Positions 8,925-17,083 are shown, numbered from the stretch's first letter. The stretch: DNA of 30,937 nt from Nostoc sp. GT001 (GCF_030382115.1 NZ_JAUDRJ010000003.1:1494671-1525607); one strand, 5' to 3'. Notes: generated by a model not told the origin, from the letters alone. Program-made: numbers and translations.

Positions 8925-9932
8925 TTATTTCAGTTTGGAAATAATCTTTTGTAGATTTTTTGGTCGATAGTCCTTGCGGCTTTTCAAACGGTAGATCGCA
9001 CTTTCATGAAGGTCTTCAATGACATCGCTGACCTCACGAAACTTAATTCCTGCTAATTTAAAGAATCCAGCATCGTTCTTAAAATCACATTCATAATTAG
9101 GGTTGATGCCTGTCGGAATCACATTTGGATCTAAGTCAAGCCCTAATCCTAGTTCACCGATGGAATCAATCATCCACTGTAAGGCAGCATCTGATAACCC
9201 ACTATTTTCTTCGGTTCCACCGCCAACGCAACCGTGTACGCCTGGAAACCACTTTTGAATCACCCGCTGTTTTTCAGCATCAGGATGCTTTTTCATGGGA
9301 GTGACATCAAAGATTTCACGGATTTCGTCAATCGCCATCGCGTGCAATGCATTCTGAACACATTTGTTTAAAGTAGTGTCATGGAATCTGTAGCGCATAT
9401 TAAGCTGTTTACTTAACCTACTAAAGGCTGGTATCCCAGGAATACCAAGGGCACCAACGGTGTCAAAACAACCGAGTAAGGTGATAGGGACGCGATCGCC
9501 ATAAGCTTGACGGTATTCTACTGCTACATTATCTTTGGGTTTAATATTTCGGTTACGGTAAAGCTCGTAGGCTTCATGTGCTTTAGTAACATGGGGGCGA
9601 TCTAGAAGACCAGAGCAATAGATCATGCTAGCTAAACTTCTAACTGTGTAAGCACCACGACTGAAGCCGAATAAATAGATTTCGTCACCAGAAACATAAT
9701 TGAGACTAAGAAATCGGTAGCAATCTTCTATATTTCTATCGATTCCTAGTCCGGTAGCTCCGCCTAAAACCTTTTGACCCTCGGTTCCAATGCCCTCATC
9801 ATAAAAGACGATTTGTGTAACGCCGTCACTAGCAATCGATTTCACGGATTGAGCTAACTTAACAACATTACTTGGGTAAAGACTTGTTAATTGTTGCCAA
9901 GTTCCATCACAGCAAATGACAAGACGTTTCAT
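8925..9932 (-). CDS. DUF2235 alpha/beta-hydrolase (phospholipase-like)
   Basis: The 335-residue product opens with MKRLVICCDGTWQQ, the DUF2235 signature, and has the nucleophile elbow GFSRGAYTVRSLA with Ser91 at the centre of GFSRG. The acidic YDEGIGT (44-50) and WFPGVHGCVGGG later in the chain (probable catalytic-His region) complete the fold. The same domain forms the catalytic core of Tle1-type phospholipase effectors of type VI secretion. No signal peptide or secretion partner is seen here. It is the first gene of the minus-strand cassette, 80 bases before the heme dioxygenase gene. A role as acyl hydrolase supplying free linoleate or oleate from membrane lipid is attractive, but is inference from family and position only. 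Confidence 0.82.
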   Translation of the reverse strand: MKRLVICCDGTWQQLTSLYPSNVVKLAQSVKSIASDGVTQIVFYDEGIGTEGQKVLGGATGLGIDRNIEDCYRFLSLNYVSGDEIYLFGFSRGAYTVRSLASMIYCSGLLDRPHVTKAHEAYELYRNRNIKPKDNVAVEYRQAYGDRVPITLLGCFDTVGALGIPGIPAFSRLSKQLNMRYRFHDTTLNKCVQNALHAMAIDEIREIFDVTPMKKHPDAEKQRVIQKWFPGVHGCVGGGTEENSGLSDAALQWMIDSIGELGLGLDLDPNVIPTGINPNYECDFKNDAGFFKLAGIKFREVSDVIEDLHESAIYRLKSRKDYRPKNLQKIISKLK

Positions 9933-10296
9933 AGTTTTTTTTCAAAGTATTTGAGTAATTAAATCAACTTTTTATCCAATGTAGATTCGGCATGGAGTTA
10001 GGGCAAATAGGACAAAAGCATTTATATATAAATCCTTTAGCGAAATATCCTCCCACTTTTTTAATAAGAATGCAAGGACAGTTAAGACAGTTAAGCAGGA
10101 AATTAAATAAATAAATATTAAGTAATCATTCACCACATATTTGGGTCTGTTCGCGAAGCGTCTCGTAGAGAAGCCCCGTGCTTCACGCAATGCTTTAAAG
10201 TAATGAGTAATGAGTAATGAGTGGATGAAAAATGGGTATTTACTCATTACTTATTACTTATTACTTATACTGATCCTTTACTAACGACCTTTTTCT
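9933..10296. other. spacer between DUF2235 gene and mtnA, half of it repeat copy A
   Basis: The left half is AT-rich without clear signals; the right half is a dispersed repeat (10124-10266). An open frame at 9972-10247 on the minus strand (91 codons) begins inside the repeat arm and ends in a part with two hydrophobic stretches (DYLIFIYLISCLTVLTVLAF and INAFVLFALTP). That part could be the remains of a small membrane protein, but the first 40 codons are repeat sequence and I do not call it a gene. The cassette promoter should lie near 9933-9990. Confidence 0.45.
10124..10266. repeat. dispersed ~145-bp repeat, copy A, with TAATGAG heptamer hairpin
   Basis: It shares with copy B (15810-15955) a nearly identical core beginning CACATATTTGGGTCTG and running through TTCGCGAAGCGTCTCG. 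The core is followed by TAATGAG heptamers (three here, four in copy B) and an inverted arm of CTCATTA/CTTATTA units. The arms can fold into a long hairpin. This looks like a non-autonomous, heptamer-rich element. It lies immediately before mtnA. Confidence 0.85.
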
Positions 10297-11364
10297 ATGA
10301 CACCTTCCACAAACCAGGTTTATCCCGTTATTTGGCACAATGACTCAGTGTCACTAATTGATCAAACCCGCTTACCAAACGAATATACATTTGTGGAAAT
10401 TCACCGCAGTGAAGATATGGCACGGGCGATTAAAACTATGATTGTGCGAGGTGCGCCAGCAATTGGAGTGGCTGCGGCTTATGGAATGTATCTTGGTGCT
10501 AGAGAAATTGAGACTAGCGATCGCCACGAATTTCTGCAAAACTTAGATAAAGTAGCCCAGTTGTTGCGTTCTACTCGTCCCACGGCGGTAAATTTATTTT
10601 GGGCAATTAGCCGGATGCTGAAAGCCGCCTACGAAACGCTGGGAACAGTAGAAGACATCAAGCAAACCCTTTTCCAAACAGCCCAAGCAATCAATAGTGA
10701 AGATTTGCAAACCTGTCAGGCGATTGGTGACAATGGTTTGGCAGTCTTACCCAATACTCCAGAAAAGCTGACTTTGCTTACTCACTGCAACGCTGGGGCA
10801 TTAGCTACTGCTGGTTATGGCACTGCTTTGGGTGTTGTGCGTTCCGCTTGGAGAGAAGGACGTTTAGAACGTTTATTTGCCGACGAAACCCGTCCCCGCT
10901 TGCAAGGTGCAAAACTCACCACTTGGGAATGTGTGCAAGAAGGTATTCCAGTTACATTAATTACTGATAATATGGCAGCCCATTGCATGAAACAGGGTTT
11001 GATTCATGCTGTAGTTGTGGGTGCCGATCGCATTGCTGCTAATGGCGACACTGCTAATAAAATTGGTACATATAGTGTTGCGATCGCAGCTAAAGCACAT
11101 AATATCCCTTTCTTTGTCGCTGCACCTCTTTCCACCGTTGATTTTGAATTAGCTGATGGTAGCCAAATTCCCATTGAAGAACGCGAACCAACAGAAATCT
11201 ATCAAGTTGGCGATACTATTCTCACACCTGCTGGTGTAGATTTTTACAACCCAGCTTTTGATGTCACCCCAGCTGAGTTGATTACAGCCATCATTACAGA
11301 AAATGGAGCGATCGCACCTGATAAATTAGCAAAATCACAGTTAAAGAAATTACCGATTGGGTGA
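10297..11364 (+). CDS. mtnA: S-methyl-5-thioribose-1-phosphate isomerase
   Basis: MtnA converts 5-methylthioribose-1-phosphate to 5-methylthioribulose-1-phosphate in the cytosolic methionine salvage pathway, recycling the by-product of polyamine synthesis and other SAM-using reactions. The 355-residue chain has the substrate loop [16 protein letters not shown] (48-63), the catalytic cysteine in [15 protein letters not shown] (Cys164) and the catalytic aspartate in [19 protein letters not shown] (Asp244). Length is normal. Repeat copy A ends about 30 bases before the ATG, so its promoter may lie within or just after the repeat. A decayed partial copy of this gene lies at 5822-5887, at the far end of the oxylipin cassette. 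No other salvage gene is nearby. Confidence 0.97.
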   Translation: MTPSTNQVYPVIWHNDSVSLIDQTRLPNEYTFVEIHRSEDMARAIKTMIVRGAPAIGVAAAYGMYLGAREIETSDRHEFLQNLDKVAQLLRSTRPTAVNLFWAISRMLKAAYETLGTVEDIKQTLFQTAQAINSEDLQTCQAIGDNGLAVLPNTPEKLTLLTHCNAGALATAGYGTALGVVRSAWREGRLERLFADETRPRLQGAKLTTWECVQEGIPVTLITDNMAAHCMKQGLIHAVVVGADRIAANGDTANKIGTYSVAIAAKAHNIPFFVAAPLSTVDFELADGSQIPIEEREPTEIYQVGDTILTPAGVDFYNPAFDVTPAELITAIITENGAIAPDKLAKSQLKKLPIG

Positions 11365-11376
11365 AATCCGAATTAA

Positions 11377-11401
11377 TCGAGAACTTGCGCCGAGTTCTCG
11401 A
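11377..11401. terminator. 9-bp palindrome just after mtnA
   Basis: TCGAGAACT (11377-11385) and AGTTCTCGA (11393-11401) pair perfectly around a 7-base loop, 12 bases after the mtnA stop. There is no T-run, so it is a 3'-end stabilising hairpin or part of a two-hairpin terminator with the next one. Confidence 0.5.
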
Positions 11402-11453
11402 TAACTCTAAATCCGAATAACGGAAACTTTATAGGGCAATGCCCCAAAAAAAT

Positions 11454-11490
11454 CTCCGACTTTTTAGAAAAGCCGGAGACTTTGTTTTTT
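11454..11490 (+). terminator. probable Rho-independent terminator of mtnA
   Basis: CTCCGACTTTT at 11454 pairs with AAAAGCCGGAG ending at 11478 with one A-C mismatch and a tiny loop. It is followed by ACTTTGTTTTTT. It lies about 90 bases after the mtnA stop. Confidence 0.75.
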
Positions 11491-11568
11491 GACTAATTTT
11501 TTCAATAATTTTATCTAAACTTCATATTCGGACTAAATTCAATAAGCAAAATCCGCAATTACTTTCTC

Positions 11569-11870
11569 AAAAGAAGCTTTGACTTTCTCAAACCCCAGTT
11601 TACTTTCTCATTTTGGTGTTTTCCGTAAGTAAAAGAAGCTTTGACTTTCTCAAACCCCAGTTTGCTTTCTCATTTTGGTGTTTTCCGCAAGTAAAAGAAG
11701 CTTTGACTTTCTCAAACCCCAGTTTGCTTTCTCATTTTGATGTTTTCTGTAAGTAAAAGAAGCTTTTGCTTTCTCAAAATGCCATTTGACTTACTCAAAC
11801 CCCAGTTTGCTTTCTCATTTTGGTGTTTTTTGCAAATAAAAGAAGCTTTTGCTTTTTTAAAATGGTTGAT
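11569..11870. repeat. 62-bp direct tandem repeat, four full units and a degenerate fifth
   Basis: Units begin with AAAAGAAGCTTTGACTTTCT at 11569, 11631, 11693 and 11755, exactly 62 bases apart, with one to a few substitutions between copies. The fourth unit is 83 bases long because about 21 bases carrying one extra CTTTCTCA motif were inserted. A partial fifth starts at 11838 and fades by about 11870. Within each unit the motif (A/G)CTTTCTCA recurs about every 20 bases. The copies abut with no unique spacers, so this is not CRISPR. No frame is open across it, and it lies between convergent mtnA and icd. Confidence 0.9.
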
Positions 11871-11915
11871 TTAGTAAAAATACTGACCTAGCAAATAGAA
11901 ATTGTTAAAGCTTTC

Positions 11916-12050
11916 TCAAAGTCCCCCTTTTTAAGGGGGATTTAGGGGGATCAATACACATATTTCGTGAAAAGTTAGATCCCCGATTTCTTTGAGAAAT
12001 CGGGGATCTGGACATCGCGGATTTTTACAACTCAGATAGGATTGCTATAG
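11916..12050. repeat. dispersed palindromic repeats, including a truncated copy of the TATAGCAATCCT element
   Basis: Bases 11920-11951 carry a GTCCCCCTTTTTAAGGGGGA palindrome followed by TTTAGGGGGATC, a common Nostoc spacer repeat. From about 11964 the sequence follows the intact element at 17876-17979. It has TTCGTGAAAAGTTAGATCCC, a long AGATCCCCGATTTC/GAAATCGGGGATCT hairpin, and the right terminal repeat AGGATTGCTATA at 12038-12049. The left terminal repeat is missing, replaced by the first repeat. The icd stop codon follows within 3 bases, so this hairpin may also serve as the icd 3' end. Confidence 0.8.
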
Positions 12051-12052
12051 AC

Positions 12053-13474
12053 TTAACCAAAATGCTGAATAATTGCGTCGGCAAATTCAGAACATTTTAA
12101 GGGTTCAACTGGCGGTTCTAGCAACCGGGCTAAATCGTAGGTGACTTGACTATTTGCGATCGCATCGCTTAAACCTTTCTTAATTAGGTCTGCGGCTTCT
12201 TGCCAACCCAAAAATTCCAGCATCATCACACCAGACAAAATCACTGAACCAGGATTAATCCGATCTAAGCTCAGCGTGTTTGGGTGCAGTGCCGTGGGTA
12301 GCTTCAAATATGGCACTAGAATCACCAATATTTGCTCCTGGCCCCATTCCCAATCCCCCAACAATGGCAGCAGCAGCATCAGACAAATAATCGCCGTTCA
12401 AGTTCATCGTCGCCAAAATCGAATACTCATCCGGTCTGGTTTGGATTTGTTGAAAAATACTGTCAGCAATTCGGTCATTCACCAAAACTTTCTCTTTCCA
12501 TTTGCCATCGCCGTGGGTTGCCCAAATTGTGTTAAGAACAGTTTCGACTTCCTTGACAACTTGCGCTTTCTTATCTGGGGTAAGATTATCAAATCCAGGC
12601 TCAATCTGGCGGGCGTTTTCTTCCAAGGAAATATTGGGATTTTTTTCCTTGTTACTCAAAATCCAAGATTCTTGTTCAGTGACAGTTTCTTGGCGAAATT
12701 CGCTGGTTGCTAATTCATAACCCCAGTCGCGGAAAGCGCCTTCGGTGTACTTCATGATGTTGCCCTTATGCACCAAAGTCACTTGTTGTTTGTTTTTGGG
12801 CAATAGCAAGGCGTGTTTGATGGCACGTCTGACTAGGCGCTGAGAACCAGTTTTGCTGATGGGTTTGATGCCAATACCAGAATCAAGAGGGATGCGTTTT
12901 TTCCCATGTTCTGGGGTGGCGGGGATTAATTCTTCATTGAGAATTTTAATTAAGCGATCGCCGATTTCGCTACCTTGTCGCCACTCAATGCCTAAATAAA
13001 TATCTTCCGTATTTTCCCGATAAACAATTACATCCAGCTTTTCGGGATTTTTGTGGGGTGAGGGCGTACCTGCATAGTAACGGCAAGGACGCACGCAAGC
13101 ATACAAGTCAAAAATTTGTCGCAGCGCCACATTTAAAGAACGAATTCCCCCGCCAATGGGAGTAGTCAAAGGCCCTTTAATAGCTACACCATATTCTTCA
13201 ATTGCTGTGAGAGTGTCTTGAGGTAAATACTGATAAGTACCGTATAAATCACAAGCTTCGTCTCCAGCGTAAACCTTAAACCAGCTAATTTGACGCTGAC
13301 CCTTATATGCTTTAGCTACCGCAGCATCGAGAACTTTTTGGGTAGCAGGCCAGATGTCTATACCTGTGCCGTCGCCGCGAATAAAGGGGATAATTGGATT
13401 GTCCGGTACGATTGGTTCACCATTTTTGAAGGTGATTTTTGCTCCGGCTGCGGGGGGGTAATCTTTTCGTACAT
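12053..13474 (-). CDS. icd: NADP-dependent isocitrate dehydrogenase, two single-base frameshifts in this sequence
   Basis: Icd oxidises isocitrate to 2-oxoglutarate, the carbon skeleton for ammonium assimilation and the nitrogen-status signal in cyanobacteria. [56 protein letters not shown] and [20 protein letters not shown] are all intact. The correct start is the ATG at 13474, giving MYEKITPP. One C is missing from the C-run at about 13450-13456 (seven seen, eight needed), so the main frame instead appears to open from a GTG at 13481. Near the C terminus an extra A at 12267/12268 breaks the frame after GTAPKHAEL; restoring it gives [11 protein letters not shown]. The two indels cancel and the repaired protein has 473 residues, the normal length. 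Sequencing error is likeliest. It is divergent from gun4. Confidence 0.95.
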
Positions 13475-13481
13475 CGTTCAC

Positions 13482-13749
13482 ACACTCCTAATCGATACGC
13501 TGCTATTCAAAAAATCTTATGTGGCAGGCTTGTATATTTTGCTATGTCTTTTGTTCACCAAGCCAGAAGGCACAGATTTTCCCCCTATTCCCCTTGTACA
13601 TTATTTGGGGATTAAGTGTGAGATTTCAGTGAAGCGATCGCAATTTTGTACGATCAAAAATAGTAAACTACTTTTCGCTATCAGTGCTTCACTTTAGAGA
13701 ATGCCCGATAGCTTACCGCTCTTTCACTGACCGTTAACACAAGAATGGC
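13482..13749. promoter_or_regulatory. divergent icd/gun4 promoter region with a weak NtcA-like site
   Basis: Cyanobacterial icd is reported to be NtcA-regulated. The NtcA consensus is GTAN8TAC. At 13532-13545 the plus strand reads GTA-N8-TAT, which is ATA-N8-TAC in the icd direction, so one half-site base is off. I found no better match and no -10 box at ideal spacing. A HIP1 octamer lies near 13635-13642. The gun4 ATG is preceded by no strong Shine-Dalgarno. Confidence 0.25.
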
Positions 13750-14469
13750 ATGACAGACCCAATGATTTTATCAGGCCCTGCAAATGACATCGACTCCCTC
13801 CGACAACCGTTAATCGCTGGGTCTGAAAAAGTCCAACAGCAGATAATCCCACAGTTAGCTGAGTTGGGTAATGAGGGATTAGACGTGTTGATGGAATTTT
13901 TACTGGAACGACGTGAGAACCCAGCGACTTGGATTGATGGCAAAGCTTACCAAGTCCTTTACAGTTCTGATGCACCTCAAGTCAAAGAATTTTTGCGCTC
14001 CTGTTTTCCTGAAGGAATTGTACCTCTAAAATCAGAGTGCGGGATTAACTACAATTCTTTGCAACAGCTATTGGCTGCTCAAGACTTCCAAGCAGCCGAT
14101 CGCGTCACCATCGAAAAAATGTGCGAATTATCAGGGCCAACGGCTGTACAACGAAAATGGTTGTACTTTACTGAGGTAGAAAATACCTCGGCTGTTGACT
14201 TGCAAACCATTAACAATCTCTGGTTAGTTCACTCCGAAGGTAAATTTGGTTTTTCAGTGCAGCGAGAAATCTGGTTAAGTTTGGGTAAAAATTGGGAGAA
14301 TTTCTGGCCGAAAATTGGCTGGAAAGCAGGTAATAACTGGACGCGATACCCTAACGAGTTTACCTGGGATTTGAGTGCGCCTAAAGGTCACTTACCCCTT
14401 TCTAATCAACTTCGGGGAGTACGAGTTTTTGCTTCTTTACTTTCTCACCCAGCTTGGACGCAGTTATGA
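13750..14469 (+). CDS. gun4: Gun4, tetrapyrrole-binding activator of Mg-chelatase
   Basis: Gun4 binds protoporphyrin IX and Mg-protoporphyrin and stimulates the ChlH subunit of magnesium chelatase, the first committed step of chlorophyll synthesis. The 239-residue product has the cyanobacterial two-domain layout. An all-helical N-terminal domain spans about 1-85 (QQQIIPQLAELGNEGLDVLM), and the GUN4 core about 90-225 (YNSLQQLLAAQDFQAADRVT, LWLVHSEGKFGFSVQREIW, WTRYPNEFTWDLSAPKGHLP). Length matches the Synechocystis-type protein rather than the many kinase-fused GUN4-domain proteins. The stop codon and what follows are made of GAGTTA-type heptamer repeats. The gene is divergent from icd and is followed after 107 bases by an unrelated ABC ATPase gene. 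Confidence 0.95.
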   Translation: MTDPMILSGPANDIDSLRQPLIAGSEKVQQQIIPQLAELGNEGLDVLMEFLLERRENPATWIDGKAYQVLYSSDAPQVKEFLRSCFPEGIVPLKSECGINYNSLQQLLAAQDFQAADRVTIEKMCELSGPTAVQRKWLYFTEVENTSAVDLQTINNLWLVHSEGKFGFSVQREIWLSLGKNWENFWPKIGWKAGNNWTRYPNEFTWDLSAPKGHLPLSNQLRGVRVFASLLSHPAWTQL

Positions 14470-14565
14470 GTTAAAAATTATTAGTTATGAGTTAAAGAGG
14501 TTTTTAATTTAAAACTCAAAACTCAAAACTTAAAATTCCTAACTCCTAACTCCTAACTATTAACT
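14466..14565. repeat. heptamer-type repeats after gun4
   Basis: The spacer is built of short repeats: GTTATGAGTTAAA twice (about 14464 and 14493), CTCAAAA-type units from 14515, and CTCCTAA-type units at 14539-14558. This is the short-tandem heptamer DNA characteristic of heterocystous cyanobacteria. The repeats reach the gun4 stop codon. No terminator hairpin with a T-run is evident. Confidence 0.7.
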
Positions 14566-14576
14566 TTCATCAGATA

Positions 14577-15699
14577 ATGGCAAACGTTCGTCTAGAAGAT
14601 ATTAAACGTAGATTCAATAATGTCACTGCTATTGAGGATATTACCTTTGAAATCCCTGATGGCGAGTTTTGGGTTTTAGTTGGGCCATCGGGTTGTGGTA
14701 AATCTACAATTTTGCGAACGATCGCTAGGTTTAGAAACCGCTACATCTGGCAAACTCTTTATTGGCGATCGCTTGGTAAATAATATCCCAGCCAGACAAC
14801 GAGATGTGGCGATGGTGTTCCAAAACTATGCTCTCTATCCTCACATGAGTGTGGCGGAAAACATCGGCTTTGGCTTGCAAATGCGTAAGGTTGACCGAAA
14901 AATCATTCAAGAACGAGTGATGAATGTGGCGCGATCGCTTTCTCTGGATCACTTGCTAGATCGTAAACCGAAACAACTTTCCGGGGGACAGCAACAAAGA
15001 GTAGCATTAGGGAGAGCGATCGCTCGTGAACCCCAAGTATTTTTACTTGATGAACCTTTATCTAATTTAGATGCCCAATTGCGCGATGATACCAGGGCAG
15101 AATTGAAACAGTTACATCAAGAATTAGGAATTACAACTATTTACGTTACCCACGACCAAGTTGAAGCGATGACTTTGGCTGATAAAATTGTCGTACTCAA
15201 TCGCGGACGAATTCAACAAATCGGCGATCCCCAAAGTATTTATGCAAGTCCTGCTAATCAGATGGTGGCAAGTTTTTTAGGCAGTCCGCCAATGAATATT
15301 TTGCCTGCAATTTATCAAAATAATAGTTTTGATGTGAGTGGACAGTTATTAGCAATTCCAGCAGTTGTAAATGAAAAATTACAGTTGCGTCAAGGACACA
15401 GTTATGATTTAGGGATTCGTCCAGAACATATAAAAATAAACACTGGCTCAGAACAGGTTGAAGGCCCCGCTACCGATAACAGCACTCAAAATTCAGAATT
15501 ATTATTAGTTGAAGTGAAAGTTGTAGAACCTTTGGGTAGAGAAACTTTGATTCGTGCTGGTTTACCTGGTTCGGCGGTGATGTTGAATATTCAGGTAGGC
15601 GGTGATGTGCGTCTTCGTCCAGGCGATCGCCTTTCTCTACAGATCGATTTAGATTACTTGTTTGTATTCGATCCCAAAACTGGGGACAGAATATTATAA
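14577..15699 (+). CDS. MalK/UgpC-type sugar ABC transporter ATP-binding protein, one single-base frameshift
   Basis: This is the cytoplasmic ATPase subunit of a CUT1-type carbohydrate importer. Walker A is GPSGCGKST, the Q-loop lies in [20 protein letters not shown], the signature is [14 protein letters not shown], Walker B is [12 protein letters not shown] and the switch is VTHD. A C-terminal TOBE/MalK-like regulatory domain follows ([10 protein letters not shown] onward). An extra A at 14727 (GATCGCTAGGTTTAG instead of GATCGCTGGTTTAG) shifts the frame right after Walker A. Removing it restores [18 protein letters not shown] and a 373-residue protein of normal size. As written, the gene yields only a 68-residue stub. 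No permease or binding-protein gene is adjacent, consistent with ATPases shared between sugar importers in cyanobacteria. Confidence 0.92.
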
Positions 15700-15809
15700 G
15701 CGCTTCGGAGTGTAAAATATAATTGTTTTGTGTGCGATCGCTGTAACGGGGTGTAGGGTCAATCGCTGTAATTGGTGGCGAGGGATAGGTTAGCGATCGC
15801 ATCCAGAAT

Positions 15810-15955
15810 GAATCATCACATATTTGGGTCTGTTCGCGAAGCGTCTCGTAGAGAAGCCCCGTGCTTCACGCAATGCTTTAAAGTAATGAGTAAGGAGTAA
15901 TGAGTAATGAGTGGATGAAAAATGGGTATTTACTCATTACTTATTACTCATTACT
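15810..15955. mobile_element. dispersed ~145-bp repeat, copy B, with a 7-bp target-site duplication
   Basis: The core is nearly identical to copy A (10124-10266), with one extra TAATGAG-type heptamer. Copy B is flanked by CCAGAAT at 15803-15809 and CCAGAAT at 15956-15962, which fits a target duplication from transposition. It has a heptamer-built hairpin and no coding capacity, so any movement would need a transposase from elsewhere. Confidence 0.7.
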
Positions 15956-15972
15956 CCAGAATCACCGCGCCT

Positions 15973-16155
15973 TTAGTTCGGTGAAGATGTCAACACACCG
16001 CCGTTAATCCAATGTTTGACTGTAACTCTGACCTTGCGTTTGCGATCGCGGTCATTTGTTAATTAAATAGCGAAAATTTGCTGTATCTATTGCTGAGTAA
16101 GAACCTTGGCGCGTCCATGCCGATTTATTTTCACCTTTGGCCGCTACACCCCGTT
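15973..16155 (-). pseudogene. possible decayed gene fragment, unidentified
   Basis: On the minus strand one frame reads GVAAKGENKSAWTRQGSY through SAIDTANFRYLINK and stops. The overlapping next frame continues TNDRDRKRKVRVTVKHWI to GGVLTSSPN and a TAA at 15973. The amino-acid composition looks protein-like, and a single-base shift near 16055 would join them into about 60 residues. There is no start codon or ribosome binding site. I do not recognise the family. It could be the end of a gene disrupted by repeat copy B, whose insertion point is 11 bases away. Confidence 0.3.
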
Positions 16156-16217
16156 AACTCTTAATTTTCAGGTTACAGCAGTGAGAAGTAGTTTATATCC
16201 ATAATCAGGATGAAATA

Positions 16218-16841
16218 ATGATTCAATCACTACAAAAACTATTTACCTTTGATGAATATTTAGAGTTTTTAGAAACACAACCGGAAAACATTCGTTATGA
16301 ATTACACGATGGAGATATTATTCAAATGCCGCCACCATCAGGGAAACACGAGCAAATAGTAGCATTTTTAACAATGATATTAGGGTATGAGTGTCTTCGT
16401 CTTAAACTTAATTACGGTATACCTAAAACCGTTACAGTGAAGCCAGAAAAGAAAATGTCAGGATACTATCCTGATGTTTTATTAATTAATTTTTCTAACT
16501 TGGGTAATGAACCATTATGGGAGAAACAATCTATCCTTAGTAAACCAGCTTCAATTCCATTAGTGATTGAAGTTGTCAGTACTAACTGGAGAGATGATTA
16601 TCATAAAAAGTTTGCCGATTATGAAGAAATGGGTATTCAAGAATATTGGATTGTGGATTATGCTGCTTTGGGTAGCAAGGAATTGATAGGCGACCCCAAA
16701 CAGCCAACAATCACAATTTACTCTTTAAGTGATGAGGGTGAATATCGTGGTAAACAGTTTAGAAGAGACGACCGTATAGAGTCCCCAACATTTCCAGATT
16801 TAAATCTAACTGTTGAACAAATTTTTTCAGTGCGTTATTGA
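16218..16841 (+). CDS. Uma2 family (DUF820) PD-(D/E)xK nuclease-like protein
   Basis: The 207-residue protein belongs to the Uma2/DUF820 family, which is greatly expanded in cyanobacteria and has the restriction-endonuclease fold. The family start FTFDEYLEFLE, RYELHDGDIIQM (Glu28) and the catalytic triad are visible. Asp86 is in YYPDVLLI, Glu118 in LVIEVVS, with Lys130/131 in DYHKKFADYEEMGIQEYWIVD. All expected acidic residues are kept, so it may be active. The biological role of these genes is not established; they occur as scattered single genes, as here, without partners. GGATGA a few bases before the ATG can serve as the ribosome binding site. Confidence 0.92.
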   Translation: MIQSLQKLFTFDEYLEFLETQPENIRYELHDGDIIQMPPPSGKHEQIVAFLTMILGYECLRLKLNYGIPKTVTVKPEKKMSGYYPDVLLINFSNLGNEPLWEKQSILSKPASIPLVIEVVSTNWRDDYHKKFADYEEMGIQEYWIVDYAALGSKELIGDPKQPTITIYSLSDEGEYRGKQFRRDDRIESPTFPDLNLTVEQIFSVRY

Positions 16842-17083
16842 TAAAAATCTATGTGGCGACGGAGTTTATTTTTTGGTGGTTGGGTGCGAACCTATGATTA
16901 GTTGTAAAAAGATAGTTTAAATAAAAATACATAACGTTTTGAATGTTAGTACTTAATATTATAAGTATTGTAAATAGTTTCTTAAACTGCCAGAAATAAT
17001 CACAATTAACAATTTTTCTTAGCCAAAATCTAAGAAAATAAAAACTGCAATAGAGATTTAATGGATTAGCTGCAAAAACTTAT

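Larger units (their letters stand above)
15700..16217. other. 518-base spacer with repeat copy B and a possible gene remnant
   Basis: It contains repeat copy B, a decayed coding-like stretch on the minus strand (15973-16155), and 13-bp inverted repeats TAACGGGGTGTAG at 15744-15756 and CTACACCCCGTTA at 16144-16156 that bracket both. HIP1-type sequences lie near 15734-15741, 15792-15800 and 16041-16050. No intact gene is present. Confidence 0.6.

Noticed and set aside
9972..10247. 91-residue membrane protein gene
   Set aside because: Its start and first 40 codons lie in dispersed repeat copy A and there is no ribosome binding site. Only the last 50 residues look membrane-like.
11569..11870. 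CRISPR array
   Set aside because: The 62-bp units abut directly and are themselves the repeat; there are no unique spacers and no cas genes.
12255..12379. Programmed ribosomal frameshift in icd
   Set aside because: No slippery heptamer or downstream structure is seen at 12267, a second indel lies in a C homopolymer at the other end, and icd is not frameshifted in relatives as I know them.
13290..13697. 135-codon plus-strand ORF over the icd start and promoter
   Set aside because: It overlaps conserved icd coding sequence in antisense and has no recognisable domain.
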